DNA of 37,237 nucleotides from Oscillospiraceae bacterium (GCA_015064315.1 SVSL01000011.1:1-37237), one strand, 5' to 3'. Shown: positions 6,743-15,152, numbered from the stretch's first letter. Numbers and translations: made by a program. The notes: generated by a model from the letters alone, not told the origin.

Positions 6743-7911
6743 AACGCAAGAGTAATATCTTCACCATTATGAAAAAGGAGCTGGCTCGCTTTTTTGGTGA
6801 CCGCCGTATGGTGGCGTCCATCTTTTTGCCGGGTATTCTGATCTATCTGATCTACACTCTTATGGGAGATGCCCTGATGTCGGGCTTTGGAGGAGACGAG
6901 GATACCAAATATTATTTGCACGCAGAGAATCTTCCGGCATCTGTTGAGATGATTTTGGAGCAGGAAAACTCCCCCTTCATTGTGATGGAGAAGCAGGCAC
7001 CTGCCGATGCCGTGGAATCCAAAAGCTTGGATCTTTACGTCGTTTTCCCCGAGAATTTTGAAGAGGAGATTCTGAAAGAAAACAAGACCTCCTACCCGCA
7101 GGTGGAGATCTATTACAATTCAGCGTCCTCTACGTCGTCGAACGCTTACGCTATGTTTGTGACCATGCTGGATATCTATGAGTCGCAGCTTGCTAATTGC
7201 TTTGACGTGAATACCGATCCCGAAAAGACCTATGATCTGGCTTCCTCCGAGGATGCCACGGGCATGATCTTTTCCACGATGATGCCCATGCTGCTTCTCA
7301 TGCTCATGTTCTCGGGATGTATGGCGGTTGCCCCCGAGTCGATCGCGGGGGAGAAGGAAAGAGGCACCATTGCAACGCTCCTGGTCACGCCCTTGCGCCG
7401 CAGTGAGCTTGCCATTGGTAAGATCTCGGCGCTGAGTATCATTGCGTTGCTCAGCGGACTTTGCAGCTTTTTGGGCGTTTTCCTCGCGCTTCCAAAGCTT
7501 ATGGGAGACGGGGTTGACGGTGTGGAGATCAATGCCAATATCTATCAGATTACCGACTACGCGTGGATCCTTGGCGTGATCTTGACCACCATTCTTCTGT
7601 TCGTTTCCGTGATCGCGGTGATCTCGGCGCTGGCATCCTCTGTCAAGGAGGCTGCGGGATTCGTATCGCCCTTGATGATCCTTGTTACCATTGTTGGCGT
7701 TTCGGGAATGTTCGGCAGCAACGGCGGCGAGCTCTGGGCGTATTTCGTTCCCGTTTACAACAGCGTGCAGTGCATCAGCGGTGTCTTCTCGCTTTCTTAC
7801 GAGCCGATCCATATTCTCATCACCATGCTGGTGAATTGCACCGCCGCCGGCGTGTTTGCCTTCCTGCTCACCAAGCTGTTTAACAGCGAACGGGTGATGT
7901 TTAAGAAGTAA
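6739..7911 (+). CDS. ABC-2 exporter permease, NatB-like
   Basis: A 390-residue membrane protein of the ABC-2 family. It has one N-terminal membrane helix (about 22-45), a large extracytoplasmic domain (about 50-165), and a C-terminal bundle of about five helices. The MAVAPESIAGEKERGTIATL segment is the conserved ABC-2 permease motif that contacts the ATPase. It starts at GTG 6739, overlapping the ATPase stop codon by four bases, with GGGAGGGG upstream. It forms the export channel driven by the preceding ATPase. Sodium, drug or peptide export are all possible; the NatB-like layout favours the first but does not prove it. Confidence 0.9.
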   Translation: MKRKSNIFTIMKKELARFFGDRRMVASIFLPGILIYLIYTLMGDALMSGFGGDEDTKYYLHAENLPASVEMILEQENSPFIVMEKQAPADAVESKSLDLYVVFPENFEEEILKENKTSYPQVEIYYNSASSTSSNAYAMFVTMLDIYESQLANCFDVNTDPEKTYDLASSEDATGMIFSTMMPMLLLMLMFSGCMAVAPESIAGEKERGTIATLLVTPLRRSELAIGKISALSIIALLSGLCSFLGVFLALPKLMGDGVDGVEINANIYQITDYAWILGVILTTILLFVSVIAVISALASSVKEAAGFVSPLMILVTIVGVSGMFGSNGGELWAYFVPVYNSVQCISGVFSLSYEPIHILITMLVNCTAAGVFAFLLTKLFNSERVMFKK

Positions 7912-7917
7912 ATAATC

Positions 7918-7962
7918 AATCGCGTAGCCGTGAATTTTTATAGGATTCACGGCTACGCGATT
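7918..7962. terminator. Bidirectional terminator between convergent operons
   Basis: A perfect 17-bp stem, AATCGCGTAGCCGTGAA (7918-7934) with its reverse complement at 7946-7962, followed by T-rich TCTTTTGATTTTTT. It serves the natB-like gene and, on the other strand, the cytidylate kinase-like gene. The core and the adjoining TGAATTTTTA are shared with the terminator at 27633. Confidence 0.9.
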
Positions 7963-7974
7963 TCTTTTGATTTT

Positions 7975-8589
7975 TTACTCCATCCCCTTGATCATGCCTG
8001 CCAGCGCTTCGGCAAATTCCTTGACGGGCAGGGCGGAGGTGTTGATGCAAAGGTCGTAATTGGCGTGGTGTCCCCATTTTTGACCCGTGTAATAGGCGTA
8101 ATAATGGGCGCGGTTTTTGTCCACCTTCAGGATCATTTTTTTCATTTCCTTTTCGGAAAGATGCTCCTCCACCTCTGCCTTCTCGCGGCAACGCTTGATC
8201 TTGCTTTCCATGTCGGCATAAACGAAGATGCGCAGAGGATCGTGATCCTTGAGAATATAGTCGGCACAACGTCCTACAATGATGCAATCGGATTTTTCCG
8301 CCATTTCACGCAGTACGTTTGCCTGCTCGGCATAGACCGAGGTCTGCTGCTTGACCACGTAATCCGAATGGGTGGCGTGGAGGGTGCGTCCTATGGTAAT
8401 GGGGAAGTAAAAGTTGGGCTTTTGCTCCACGATCTGGTGGACGTACTCCTGGGCAAGACTGGTGCGGTTGGAAATCTCCTCAATGATCTCCTTGTCGTAG
8501 TAGGCAATGCCGAGATGATCGGCAAGGCGCTTGCCAAGCTCGCGTCCGCCGCTTCCGAATTCGCGTCCGATGGTAATGATCTTGTTCAT
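7975..8589 (-). CDS. Cytidylate kinase-like family protein
   Basis: A 204-residue protein starting MNKIITIGREFGSGGRELG, a P-loop variant typical of the cytidylate kinase-like family (Cytidylate_kin2). This is followed by the AYYDKEIIEEIS segment, a central IIVGRCADYIL strand corresponding to the nucleotide-binding core, and RIFVYAD...KIKRC. Members are related to CMP kinase, but most are uncharacterised and may phosphorylate other small molecules. The ATG has AGGAG 8 nt upstream. It lies 17 bp after the stop of the acyltransferase-like gene and is probably cotranscribed with it from the consensus promoter at 9520-9548. Family confidence is high; the actual substrate is unknown. Confidence 0.85.
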   Translation of the reverse strand: MNKIITIGREFGSGGRELGKRLADHLGIAYYDKEIIEEISNRTSLAQEYVHQIVEQKPNFYFPITIGRTLHATHSDYVVKQQTSVYAEQANVLREMAEKSDCIIVGRCADYILKDHDPLRIFVYADMESKIKRCREKAEVEEHLSEKEMKKMILKVDKNRAHYYAYYTGQKWGHHANYDLCINTSALPVKEFAEALAGMIKGME

Positions 8590-8606
8590 AGTAATATCTC
8601 CTGTCT

Positions 8607-9491
8607 TTATCGTTGTGTCAAAATATTTTTGCCGTCAAAAAGAATGATTCCCAAGCCTGCGCCAAGATGGTTTCCGGCTTGCAGGAAGGCTTTGATGCTT
8701 CTTTGCAGAGAGGAATTTTCGGGGGCGTTTTGCAGATTTTCCTCGGAGAAGGGCAGGTTGAAGATGCGCCAGAAATCGGAGTTGTGCTCCTGCACCTTGG
8801 TGTTCAGGATCTCAAAGATCTTATAAAACCAATCCAGATTGGAGCCTTTCTTGAACAGCTCCGCCACGGGGGGATAGAGCAGCCAGGAATTGCAGGTGAT
8901 GGGAAGAATGCCGTTTCTGCGGTACTGAGGGTAAAAGTCGTACGCCATTTTCAAGGATGCCAGCACGTCCTCCCCAAGAAGTGCTCCGCTGGAGGGAATA
9001 TGACAGTTGCATACGACGTCGCCTTGCTTCAAGAGATCGCCGTAGGCTTCCATGGGGAAGGGCTTGGTTTCGTATTGCAGACGCCCCAAGGCGAACGCCT
9101 CGGCACGCAGAAATCGCGGAAACCAGTTCTTGGTAAAGGAGCCGTAAGCTCCGTGAAGCTTTTTGCATTCGGTCAGCTTGTATTTCAGATCCGAGAGCGA
9201 TGCCCAATAAATGCTTTCGTCAATGCCTTTTTCATCATACAGCGCCCGCATTCTATCGGCGCAGGATAAGAAGAAGAGCATATCCAGCGTATAGCGGTTG
9301 ATTCCGGTTTCTTCCGCAATGGCGCTCAAGGTGTCCATATAAGTCAGATCAGCGGGGGTGAAGACTTGCTCCTTGGCAATGCCGAACAGCTTAGCGGCGT
9401 GCTCGTTGGTGTATAGAAGCTCCTTTGCCTTGATCAAACAGTCAATGGCGTCGGCCGGAAAATCCAATTTTTCTGCAATTTGACGAATCAT
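8607..9491 (-). CDS. Putative GNAT-like acyltransferase-domain protein
   Basis: A 294-residue soluble protein starting MIRQIAEKLDFPADA. It has an N-terminal helical part (about 1-120) and a C-terminal mixed part with the stretches VVNCHIPSSG-like (seen as VVCNCHIPSSGALLG), ITCNSWLLYPPV and a GLGIILFDGKNIL end. The layout, including HIP...G and SWLLYP, resembles the two-domain family annotated as acyltransferase domain-containing proteins (NAT_N plus GNAT-like C-terminal). I recognise the family rather than a function. ATG 9491 is used because GGAGGG stands 5 nt upstream; the longer frame would read through the promoter. It is first of a two-gene minus-strand operon with the cytidylate kinase-like gene. 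Confidence 0.6.
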   Translation of the reverse strand: MIRQIAEKLDFPADAIDCLIKAKELLYTNEHAAKLFGIAKEQVFTPADLTYMDTLSAIAEETGINRYTLDMLFFLSCADRMRALYDEKGIDESIYWASLSDLKYKLTECKKLHGAYGSFTKNWFPRFLRAEAFALGRLQYETKPFPMEAYGDLLKQGDVVCNCHIPSSGALLGEDVLASLKMAYDFYPQYRRNGILPITCNSWLLYPPVAELFKKGSNLDWFYKIFEILNTKVQEHNSDFWRIFNLPFSEENLQNAPENSSLQRSIKAFLQAGNHLGAGLGIILFDGKNILTQR

Positions 9492-9519
9492 AGAGCCCTC
9501 CGCAAGTGCGTTTTTCTTT

Positions 9520-9548
9520 ATTATATAGCTTTTTTTCTTTTTTGTCAA
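9520..9548 (-). promoter_or_regulatory. Consensus promoter for the minus-strand acyltransferase/kinase operon
   Basis: Read on the minus strand: TTGACA (9548-9543), 17 bp, TATAAT (9525-9520), an exact consensus. The operon's ATG is 29 bp downstream. Confidence 0.85.
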
Positions 9549-9576
9549 GATATCTTTGATTTTTCTGAAAAAACAC

Positions 9577-9605
9577 TTGCATTTTGTCTTTTTTTTTGAT
9601 ATAAT
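9577..9605 (+). promoter_or_regulatory. Promoter for the SCP2-like/aminotransferase operon
   Basis: TTGCAT (9577-9582), a 17-bp T-rich spacer and TATAAT (9600-9605). It is divergent from the minus-strand promoter at 9520-9548, with 28 bp between the two -35 boxes. Confidence 0.75.
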
Positions 9606-9664
9606 GAAAATGTAGATTTTTTCACTGCGAGGCGGTGAATTTTTAGAGAAAAGAGGTTTTGAAA

Positions 9665-10420
9665 ATGATGGACCAGAAAGTATTGGCACGGTGCAATTTG
9701 TTTGGTGTACTGGGATCCATTCCCTATTTGCTGGAGCTGGACCCCGAAATGAAAAAGCTGGTGAGACGTACAAAGCTTTCCATTGGCTTTATGATCAAGG
9801 ACGGTCCCAGCGCAACCCTGAGCTTTTTCAAGGGAACCGCAAAGATGGTTCCCGGATTGCAAAAGTGCAATATTAAGCTGAAGTTTGACACCTGTGAAAA
9901 ATTCAATCAGATGATAGAAGGAAAGGCAAAGCCCAAGATCGCCAAGGGCCTTTTGCGCGCAGGATTTCTGACCGGAAAGTTCACAAAGCTGACCGACCGT
10001 CTTACAAGCTATCTGCGTCCCGACGCAGGTTCGCTTGCATATCCCGCGTTCTTTGACGCTTCCACCACGCTGATGCTTCACGTCATCGTCGGCACCCTTG
10101 CGGAGATCGGAAACTACGATAAGGTGGGCAACTTCTCGGCATCCAATATTGTGGACGGTACCATCAAGCTTGGCGTGGTTGGCGGTCCCACGGTGGGTAT
10201 TGAGGTGAAGAACCACCGTCTGAAGGCTTTGCACACCGAGCCCGCAGAGAGCCTTTCCGAAATGACCTTTGATTCGATTTTCACCGCCCGCGATCTGTTT
10301 GACGGCAAGATCAACGCCATTGCGGCGGTTGGCCTGGGTAAGGTTCGTATTGGCGGTATGGTTTCTCAGGTTGACAATATCAACCGTATGCTGGACCGCG
10401 TTTCCCTGTATTTGGCATGA
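9665..10420 (+). CDS. SCP2-like conserved protein
   Basis: A 251-residue protein with no membrane segment or signal peptide. The first half has a lipid-carrier-like pattern, IKDGPSATLSFFKGTAKMV followed by IKLKFDTCEKFNQMIEGKAKP, which resembles the SCP2 sterol-carrier fold (a hydrophobic ligand-binding domain). The second half contains GTIKLGVVGGP and an ending GLGKVRIGGMVSQVDN, perhaps a repeat of the same fold. ATG 9665 follows AAGAGG by 8 nt. It is 14 bp before the aminotransferase gene and clearly cotranscribed with it, so it may carry or present a hydrophobic substrate or product for that enzyme. I cannot name an orthologue, and the SCP2 relation is a by-eye judgement. Confidence 0.55.
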   Translation: MMDQKVLARCNLFGVLGSIPYLLELDPEMKKLVRRTKLSIGFMIKDGPSATLSFFKGTAKMVPGLQKCNIKLKFDTCEKFNQMIEGKAKPKIAKGLLRAGFLTGKFTKLTDRLTSYLRPDAGSLAYPAFFDASTTLMLHVIVGTLAEIGNYDKVGNFSASNIVDGTIKLGVVGGPTVGIEVKNHRLKALHTEPAESLSEMTFDSIFTARDLFDGKINAIAAVGLGKVRIGGMVSQVDNINRMLDRVSLYLA

Positions 10421-10434
10421 GAGGAGATTGAAAA

Positions 10435-11895
10435 ATGCATAAGATCAATGATTATAAAAAGAGCCGCGAGGCGTTTGAAAGAGCGATCAAGGTAATTCCC
10501 TCGGGTATTTACGGACATCAGGGCCCTGCCGAGGGCTGCTACATCCCCGTGGAGGCATTCCCCTTCTTCTCGTCCCGTGCCGAGGGCTCCTATCTTTGGG
10601 ATCTGGACGGCAACCGCTTTATTGACTATATGTGCGCGTACGGTCCGAATATTCTCGGCTATCACGATCCCGACGTAGATGCCGCCGCAGCACGTCAGAG
10701 GGCGATTTCGGATTGCACCACGCTTCCCAATACCGTAATGATCGATTTTGCCGATCTGCTGGTGGATACGGTTGCAAGTGCCGATTGGGCTTTCTTTGCC
10801 AAGAACGGTAACGACGTGACCACCCTTGCCATGATGACGGCAAGAGCTTACACGCACCGCAAAAAGATCGTCTTCTTCAAGGGATACTATCACGGCGTTT
10901 CTCCTTGGACGCAAAAGCTCGATTACGCGGGCGTCATTGAGGAGGACGTTTCCAACAACATTTACGTGGAGTGGAACAATTTTGAACAGCTCCAGGAGGT
11001 GTTTGCGCGCTATAAGGGACAGATCGCCGCAGTGATCTCTCAGCCCTATATGCACGGAAACTTTATGGACAATGAGCTTCCCGCGCCCGGCTTCTGGCAG
11101 AACGTGCGCCAGCTTTGCACCGAAAACGGTACGGTGCTGATCGTGGATGACGTGCGCACCGGCTTCCGCTTGGATATGGCGGGCTCGGATCATTATTTTG
11201 GCTTTGAGGCGGATTTGATCTGCTTCTGCAAGGCGCTTGCAAACGGATACAACGTCAGTGCGCTTTGCGGTAAGGAATTTTTGAAGAACACAGTATCCTC
11301 CATCTCCTACACCGGCTCCTACTGGCTTTCCGCCGTTCCTTTTGCGGCAGGAATTGCTTGTATTGAGAAGATGAAAAAGCTGAACCTTCCCACGCTCCTT
11401 TTGGATAAGGGAACCAAGCTGAAGGAGGGCTTGATCGGGGTGGCTCAAAAATACGGATACGATCTTCACGTCAGCGGAGCACCCTCTCTGTTCTATTTGC
11501 GCATAGCAGACGATCCCTCCCTGCGCCTGCATCAGGCTTGGATCGCGGAGTGCGTAAAGCGCGGTGTCTTCTTTACCAATCACCATAATCACTTCATCAA
11601 CGCCGCTCTGACCGATGCGGATATCGCTGAGACGATTGAGATCGCCGAGGAGGCGTTCCGTGCGATTGCGTCCGAGGACGTACTGCGTGAAATAGACAAG
11701 GATGAAACTTTTGCGCAGCCTGAGGAGCAGCCCGTTGAGACGGTTGCGGAAGAGACCTTGGAAGAAACCACGGAAGAGACTGCGGAAGAGACCGCGGAAG
11801 AGACCGCGGAAGAGACTGCAGAAGAAGCTGCAGAAGAAGCTGCAGAAGAGATCGCGGAAGAAACTGAGGCGCAGAAAGAGGAGCAGCCGGAATGA
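10435..11895 (+). CDS. Class III PLP aminotransferase with repetitive Glu-rich tail
   Basis: A 486-residue PLP enzyme of fold type I, closest in pattern to glutamate-1-semialdehyde aminomutase-like and aspartate aminotransferase-family proteins. Visible features are the N-terminal DLDGNRFIDYMCAYG strand pair, the cofactor-binding IVDDVRTGFR segment (Asp238), and the Schiff-base lysine in CKALANGYN (Lys266). After the catalytic domain (about residue 425) comes a ~60-residue acidic tail made of EETAEETAEE-type repeats, encoded by a 12-bp tandem repeat. That tail is not part of the family fold. GAGGAG lies 8 nt before the ATG. The stop overlaps the DUF1294 gene by ATGA. A true haem-pathway HemL role is unlikely, because no other haem gene is present. 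The reaction is probably transamination or an amino shift on an unknown substrate. Confidence 0.85.
   Translation: MHKINDYKKSREAFERAIKVIPSGIYGHQGPAEGCYIPVEAFPFFSSRAEGSYLWDLDGNRFIDYMCAYGPNILGYHDPDVDAAAARQRAISDCTTLPNTVMIDFADLLVDTVASADWAFFAKNGNDVTTLAMMTARAYTHRKKIVFFKGYYHGVSPWTQKLDYAGVIEEDVSNNIYVEWNNFEQLQEVFARYKGQIAAVISQPYMHGNFMDNELPAPGFWQNVRQLCTENGTVLIVDDVRTGFRLDMAGSDHYFGFEADLICFCKALANGYNVSALCGKEFLKNTVSSISYTGSYWLSAVPFAAGIACIEKMKKLNLPTLLLDKGTKLKEGLIGVAQKYGYDLHVSGAPSLFYLRIADDPSLRLHQAWIAECVKRGVFFTNHHNHFINAALTDADIAETIEIAEEAFRAIASEDVLREIDKDETFAQPEEQPVETVAEETLEETTEETAEETAEETAEETAEEAAEEAAEEIAEETEAQKEEQPE
11750..11870 (+). repeat. 12-bp tandem repeat encoding EETA units
   Basis: About ten imperfect copies of a 12-bp unit of the form GCGGAAGAGACC run in frame through the 3' end of the aminotransferase gene, encoding EETAEETA, then EEAAEEAA. 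The central copies are nearly identical. Such a tract is prone to slippage in steps of four residues, so tail length may vary between strains. Confidence 0.85.
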
Positions 11896-12164
11896 TAGAA
11901 ACAGTGCTGATCGTTTTTGCCGCACTTTCGGTAATTGCATTCTTTCTCTATGCCTCCGATAAAAGAAAAGCAAAAAAGAAGCGCTGGAGGATCCCTGAGC
12001 GGATCCTCCTTGGCGTTGGTTTCATAGGAGGCGCGGTAGGCGCTCTGCTTGCCATGAATCTCTTTCGCCACAAGACCAAGCATTGGTACTTTTGGGCGGT
12101 GAATCTCGTGGGACTTCTCTGGCAGGCGGCATTGCTTGTTTTTCTGTATGTAAAAGGATTTTGA
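11892..12164 (+). CDS. DUF1294 small membrane protein
   Basis: A 90-residue protein with three probable membrane segments (about 3-21, 38-57 and 66-87). Between the first two is the family motif ASDKRKAKKKRWRIPE, and after the second comes FRHKTKHWYF; both are characteristic of DUF1294. The function of this family is unknown. The ATG overlaps the aminotransferase stop codon (ATGA), so it is the third gene of that operon and translationally coupled. No terminator is obvious before the next promoter at 12204. Confidence 0.85.
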   Translation: MIETVLIVFAALSVIAFFLYASDKRKAKKKRWRIPERILLGVGFIGGAVGALLAMNLFRHKTKHWYFWAVNLVGLLWQAALLVFLYVKGF

Positions 12165-12203
12165 TTCCGTTCATATGGTGCAAATATTAGCATGTTTTAT
12201 TCA

Positions 12204-12232
12204 TTGACAGTTGGAGTTTGATTTGCTATAAT
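12204..12232 (+). promoter_or_regulatory. Consensus promoter of the glycyl-radical enzyme operon
   Basis: TTGACA (12204-12209), a 17-bp spacer and TATAAT (12227-12232). The start codon follows 43 bp later. Confidence 0.85.
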
Positions 12233-12274
12233 CTATGAAATAAAAAATTGTTGAATCCTTTTTGGAGGTATACC

Positions 12275-14248
12275 ATGAATCAGGAATTATATCAATATTA
12301 CGTTGTGGAGCGCGCTCACAGGACGCTTCGCAAGAATTTAGACCGCGATTTCGGTGCTGAATTTTCCGCTCTGGGACTTTCTCCCGAGGAGCGGATGTGC
12401 CGCCGCTTTGAGATCGCGTGCGAGGCGGAAACGCCTGCTGTTATGCCCTTTGAAAGAATCGTCATGCGTCGCAGCATCGGAAAGCTTTCCACCGTGTTTA
12501 CCGAAGCGGAAATGGAAACACTCCGGGCGGAGTATACCGTTCCCGAGCTTGGCTACGTTTCCAATCTTTCTCCCAACTATGAAAAGATCATCCGCACGGG
12601 ACTTCTTGCGGTCTACGAGGATGCAACCCCCTATCAGAGGCGTTCCATTGACGCGCTCTTGAAGCTTTGCGATCGCTATCTTGCCGAGGCACAAAGGCAG
12701 GGGAGAGAGGACGTTGTCACGGCTTTGAAGCAGGTTCCAAGGTACGGCGCGCGCAATTTCTACGAGGCGTTGCAGTTCTTCCGCATCCTGCATTTCTCGC
12801 TTTGGTTGGAGGGCGAATACCACAACACGGTAGGTCGCTTTGACCAATATATGTATCCCTATTTCAAAAAGGATATGGATGCCGGTGTTTACACCCGCGA
12901 GGAGGCGCTGGAGCTGCTTGAGGACTTCTTTGTTTCCTTCAACAAGGACAGCGACCTTTATCACGGCATTCAGATGGGCGACAACGGACAGAGCATGGTG
13001 CTGGGCGGACTCACCGCAGACGGCACCGACGGCTTCAATCTGCTCTCCGAGCTTTGTCTGGAGGCAAGCTGTGCATTGAAGCTGATCGATCCCAAGATCA
13101 ATCTGCGCGTTTCCAAAAACACGCCCCTTTCAATCTACGAAAAGGGAACCGAGCTGACCCGTGCGGGTCTTGGATTCCCCCAGTATTCCAACGATGACGT
13201 GGTGATCTCCGGTCTTGAGCGCTGGGGATACAGTCATGAGGACGCCGTTAACTACGTGGTGGCGGCTTGCTGGGAGTTTATCATTCCGGGATGCGGAAAC
13301 GATATTCCCAATATCGGGGCTATCAATTTCCCCATGTCTGTGGATCGGGCGATTCGTTCCTATCTCCCCACCGGCGGTAGCTTTGAAGGGCTTCTGGAGG
13401 AAGCTCGTAAGGAGATCTTTGGCACTTGCGAAGAGGAAATGAAGAAGCGCCAAAAGATCTGGTTTGCGCCTTCGCCCTTGATGGATCTGCTCAGAGACGG
13501 AAAGAAATATAACAACTTTGGACTCCACGGATGTGGAATTGCCTCTGCCGCCGATGCGCTTGCGGCAGTCAAGACCTACGTCTACGATGAAAAATCGGTT
13601 TCCGCCGAGCGTTTGATCGCCGCGCTGGATACCAACTTTGAAAACGATCCCGAGCTGTTGCATCTGCTTCGCTTTGAGGCACCCAAGATGGGATGCGGAA
13701 AAGCCGTTGCCGACGATCTCGGATTTTGGATTTTGAATACCTTTGCCGATGCCTTGGAGGGCAAGAAGAACTGCTATGGCGGTATTTGGAGAGCCGGCAC
13801 GGGAACTGCCATGAATTATCTTTTGCAGGCGCAAGAGGTGGGGGCTACCGCCGATGGCAGACGGGCAGGGGAGCCCTATGGAACCAATTTCTCCCCCAGC
13901 TTGTTTGCTCCCGTTCCGGGACCTGTCACCGATATCGAATCCTTCACCGCTCACGATCTGACGCGATACATGAACGGAGGTCCTCTGACCTTGGAATTTG
14001 ACAATGCGGTGTTCCAAAATCCCGATACGCTTCAAAAGATCGCCATGCTGGTTAAGTATTTCATCGACCGCGGCGGTCATCAGCTCCAGCTCAACACTGT
14101 GGACATCAAGGCACTGGAGGAGGCCCAAAGGGATCCCGAGCGCTACCGTCAGCTGGTGGTGCGCATTTGGGGCTGGTCGGCTTACTTTGTGGAGCTGGAT
14201 CGGGAATATCAGAATCACGTCATGGCACGTCAGCGCTATTCCGTATAA
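12275..14248 (+). CDS. Glycyl-radical enzyme of unknown substrate (eliminase-like)
   Basis: A 657-residue member of the pyruvate formate-lyase/glycyl-radical superfamily. The C-terminal radical loop reads VRIWGWSAYF, placing the radical glycine at Gly633, 24 residues from the end; the usual motif is RVxGY, so Trp replaces the Tyr. The thiyl-radical cysteine is Cys332 in AACWEFIIPG. The Cys-x-Glu arrangement (Cys332, Glu334) is that of the eliminase-type enzymes (glycerol dehydratase, choline lyase, hydroxyproline dehydratase); PflB has Cys-Cys instead. It should cleave a C-O or C-N bond of a small polar metabolite; the substrate is not readable. ATG 12275 follows TTGGAGGT; an upstream TTG lacks such a site. 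Its activase starts 2 bp after the stop. It is shorter than known eliminases (about 780-850 residues). Confidence 0.88.
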   Translation: MNQELYQYYVVERAHRTLRKNLDRDFGAEFSALGLSPEERMCRRFEIACEAETPAVMPFERIVMRRSIGKLSTVFTEAEMETLRAEYTVPELGYVSNLSPNYEKIIRTGLLAVYEDATPYQRRSIDALLKLCDRYLAEAQRQGREDVVTALKQVPRYGARNFYEALQFFRILHFSLWLEGEYHNTVGRFDQYMYPYFKKDMDAGVYTREEALELLEDFFVSFNKDSDLYHGIQMGDNGQSMVLGGLTADGTDGFNLLSELCLEASCALKLIDPKINLRVSKNTPLSIYEKGTELTRAGLGFPQYSNDDVVISGLERWGYSHEDAVNYVVAACWEFIIPGCGNDIPNIGAINFPMSVDRAIRSYLPTGGSFEGLLEEARKEIFGTCEEEMKKRQKIWFAPSPLMDLLRDGKKYNNFGLHGCGIASAADALAAVKTYVYDEKSVSAERLIAALDTNFENDPELLHLLRFEAPKMGCGKAVADDLGFWILNTFADALEGKKNCYGGIWRAGTGTAMNYLLQAQEVGATADGRRAGEPYGTNFSPSLFAPVPGPVTDIESFTAHDLTRYMNGGPLTLEFDNAVFQNPDTLQKIAMLVKYFIDRGGHQLQLNTVDIKALEEAQRDPERYRQLVVRIWGWSAYFVELDREYQNHVMARQRYSV

Positions 14249-14250
14249 GC

Positions 14251-15075
14251 ATGAAGGGCTTGGTTTTTGATATCAAGGAATTTGCGCTTCACGACGGAGG
14301 CGGTATCCGCGATACGGTTTTTTTCAAGGGATGTCCTTTGCGTTGCGTGTGGTGTCACAATCCCGAAGGCTTGAACGCGGAACGGGAATTGTACGTTCGC
14401 AAGGCGAGATGCACGGATTGCGGTCTTTGTTGCCGTCCTTGTGACCACCCCGATTGCCAGCCTTTTGGAAGATGCCTTCACGTTTGTCCGCAAAATCTTG
14501 TCGGTGTTGCCGGCGAGGAGTGGGAGAGTGAGGCGCTTGCCGACCGCTTGCTTCGTCACAAATCGGTTTTTGATGCAACGGGCGGCGGGGTGACCCTTTC
14601 GGGGGGAGAGCCGCTTCTGCAGGCGGACTTCTGCGTAGCGCTTCTGTCGCGCCTTCACGGCAAGGTGCATACCGCCATTGAGACGAGCGGATACGCTTCC
14701 GCAGAAGCATTCGAGCGCGTTACGGCGCTTTGCGATCTGGTCATGATGGATCTCAAGATTGCCGATCCTGCGCGGCACAAGGAATTCACGGGGGTGGATA
14801 ACGCCCCCATTCTTGCCAACGCCAAACGGCTGCGGGCAAGCGGTAGGAAGCATTTGTTCCGTGTTCCGCTGATCCCATCCATTACCGATACCGAGGAAAA
14901 TCTTACCGCCATTGCTGAAATTGCGGGGGACAGTCCCGTGGAGCTTCTTCCGTACAACACCATGGCGGCGGCAAAATATCCCAACGTGGGAAGACGCTTT
15001 ACCGACCGTATTGGAGAAGCGGGCTATAAGGGAGATCCTACGGTTTTTTTCAAAAACGCCGTTTGCAGAAAATGA
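14251..15075 (+). CDS. Glycyl-radical enzyme activating protein (radical SAM)
   Basis: A 274-residue radical SAM enzyme that should install the glycyl radical on the preceding protein. The SAM-cluster motif is KGCPLRCVWCHNPEG (CX3CX2C, near residues 30-37), followed by the [15 protein letters not shown]-binding segment and MMDLKIADP. Between them is an insert with eight cysteines (CTDCGLCC...C...C...C...CP), as in activases of the eliminase class, which carry two extra iron-sulfur clusters. The insert here is short and its cysteine spacing is irregular compared with the usual paired CX2CX2CX3C motifs. The start is ATG 14251, two bases after the enzyme's stop. No strong ribosome binding site is present, so translation is probably coupled. 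The extra-cluster type agrees with a dehydratase or lyase partner rather than PFL. Confidence 0.9.
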   Translation: MKGLVFDIKEFALHDGGGIRDTVFFKGCPLRCVWCHNPEGLNAERELYVRKARCTDCGLCCRPCDHPDCQPFGRCLHVCPQNLVGVAGEEWESEALADRLLRHKSVFDATGGGVTLSGGEPLLQADFCVALLSRLHGKVHTAIETSGYASAEAFERVTALCDLVMMDLKIADPARHKEFTGVDNAPILANAKRLRASGRKHLFRVPLIPSITDTEENLTAIAEIAGDSPVELLPYNTMAAAKYPNVGRRFTDRIGEAGYKGDPTVFFKNAVCRK

Positions 15076-15152
15076 TGGGCAAATAAGAAATAAAACATAT
15101 GTTGTTTGCAATACTTTTTGATTTTTCGCAGGAAAGGAATTGATATTTAGGC

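Noticed and set aside
10435-11895. hemL (glutamate-1-semialdehyde aminomutase)
   Set aside because: The fold and PLP motifs agree, but no haem genes are nearby, and the operon partners and acidic tail point elsewhere.
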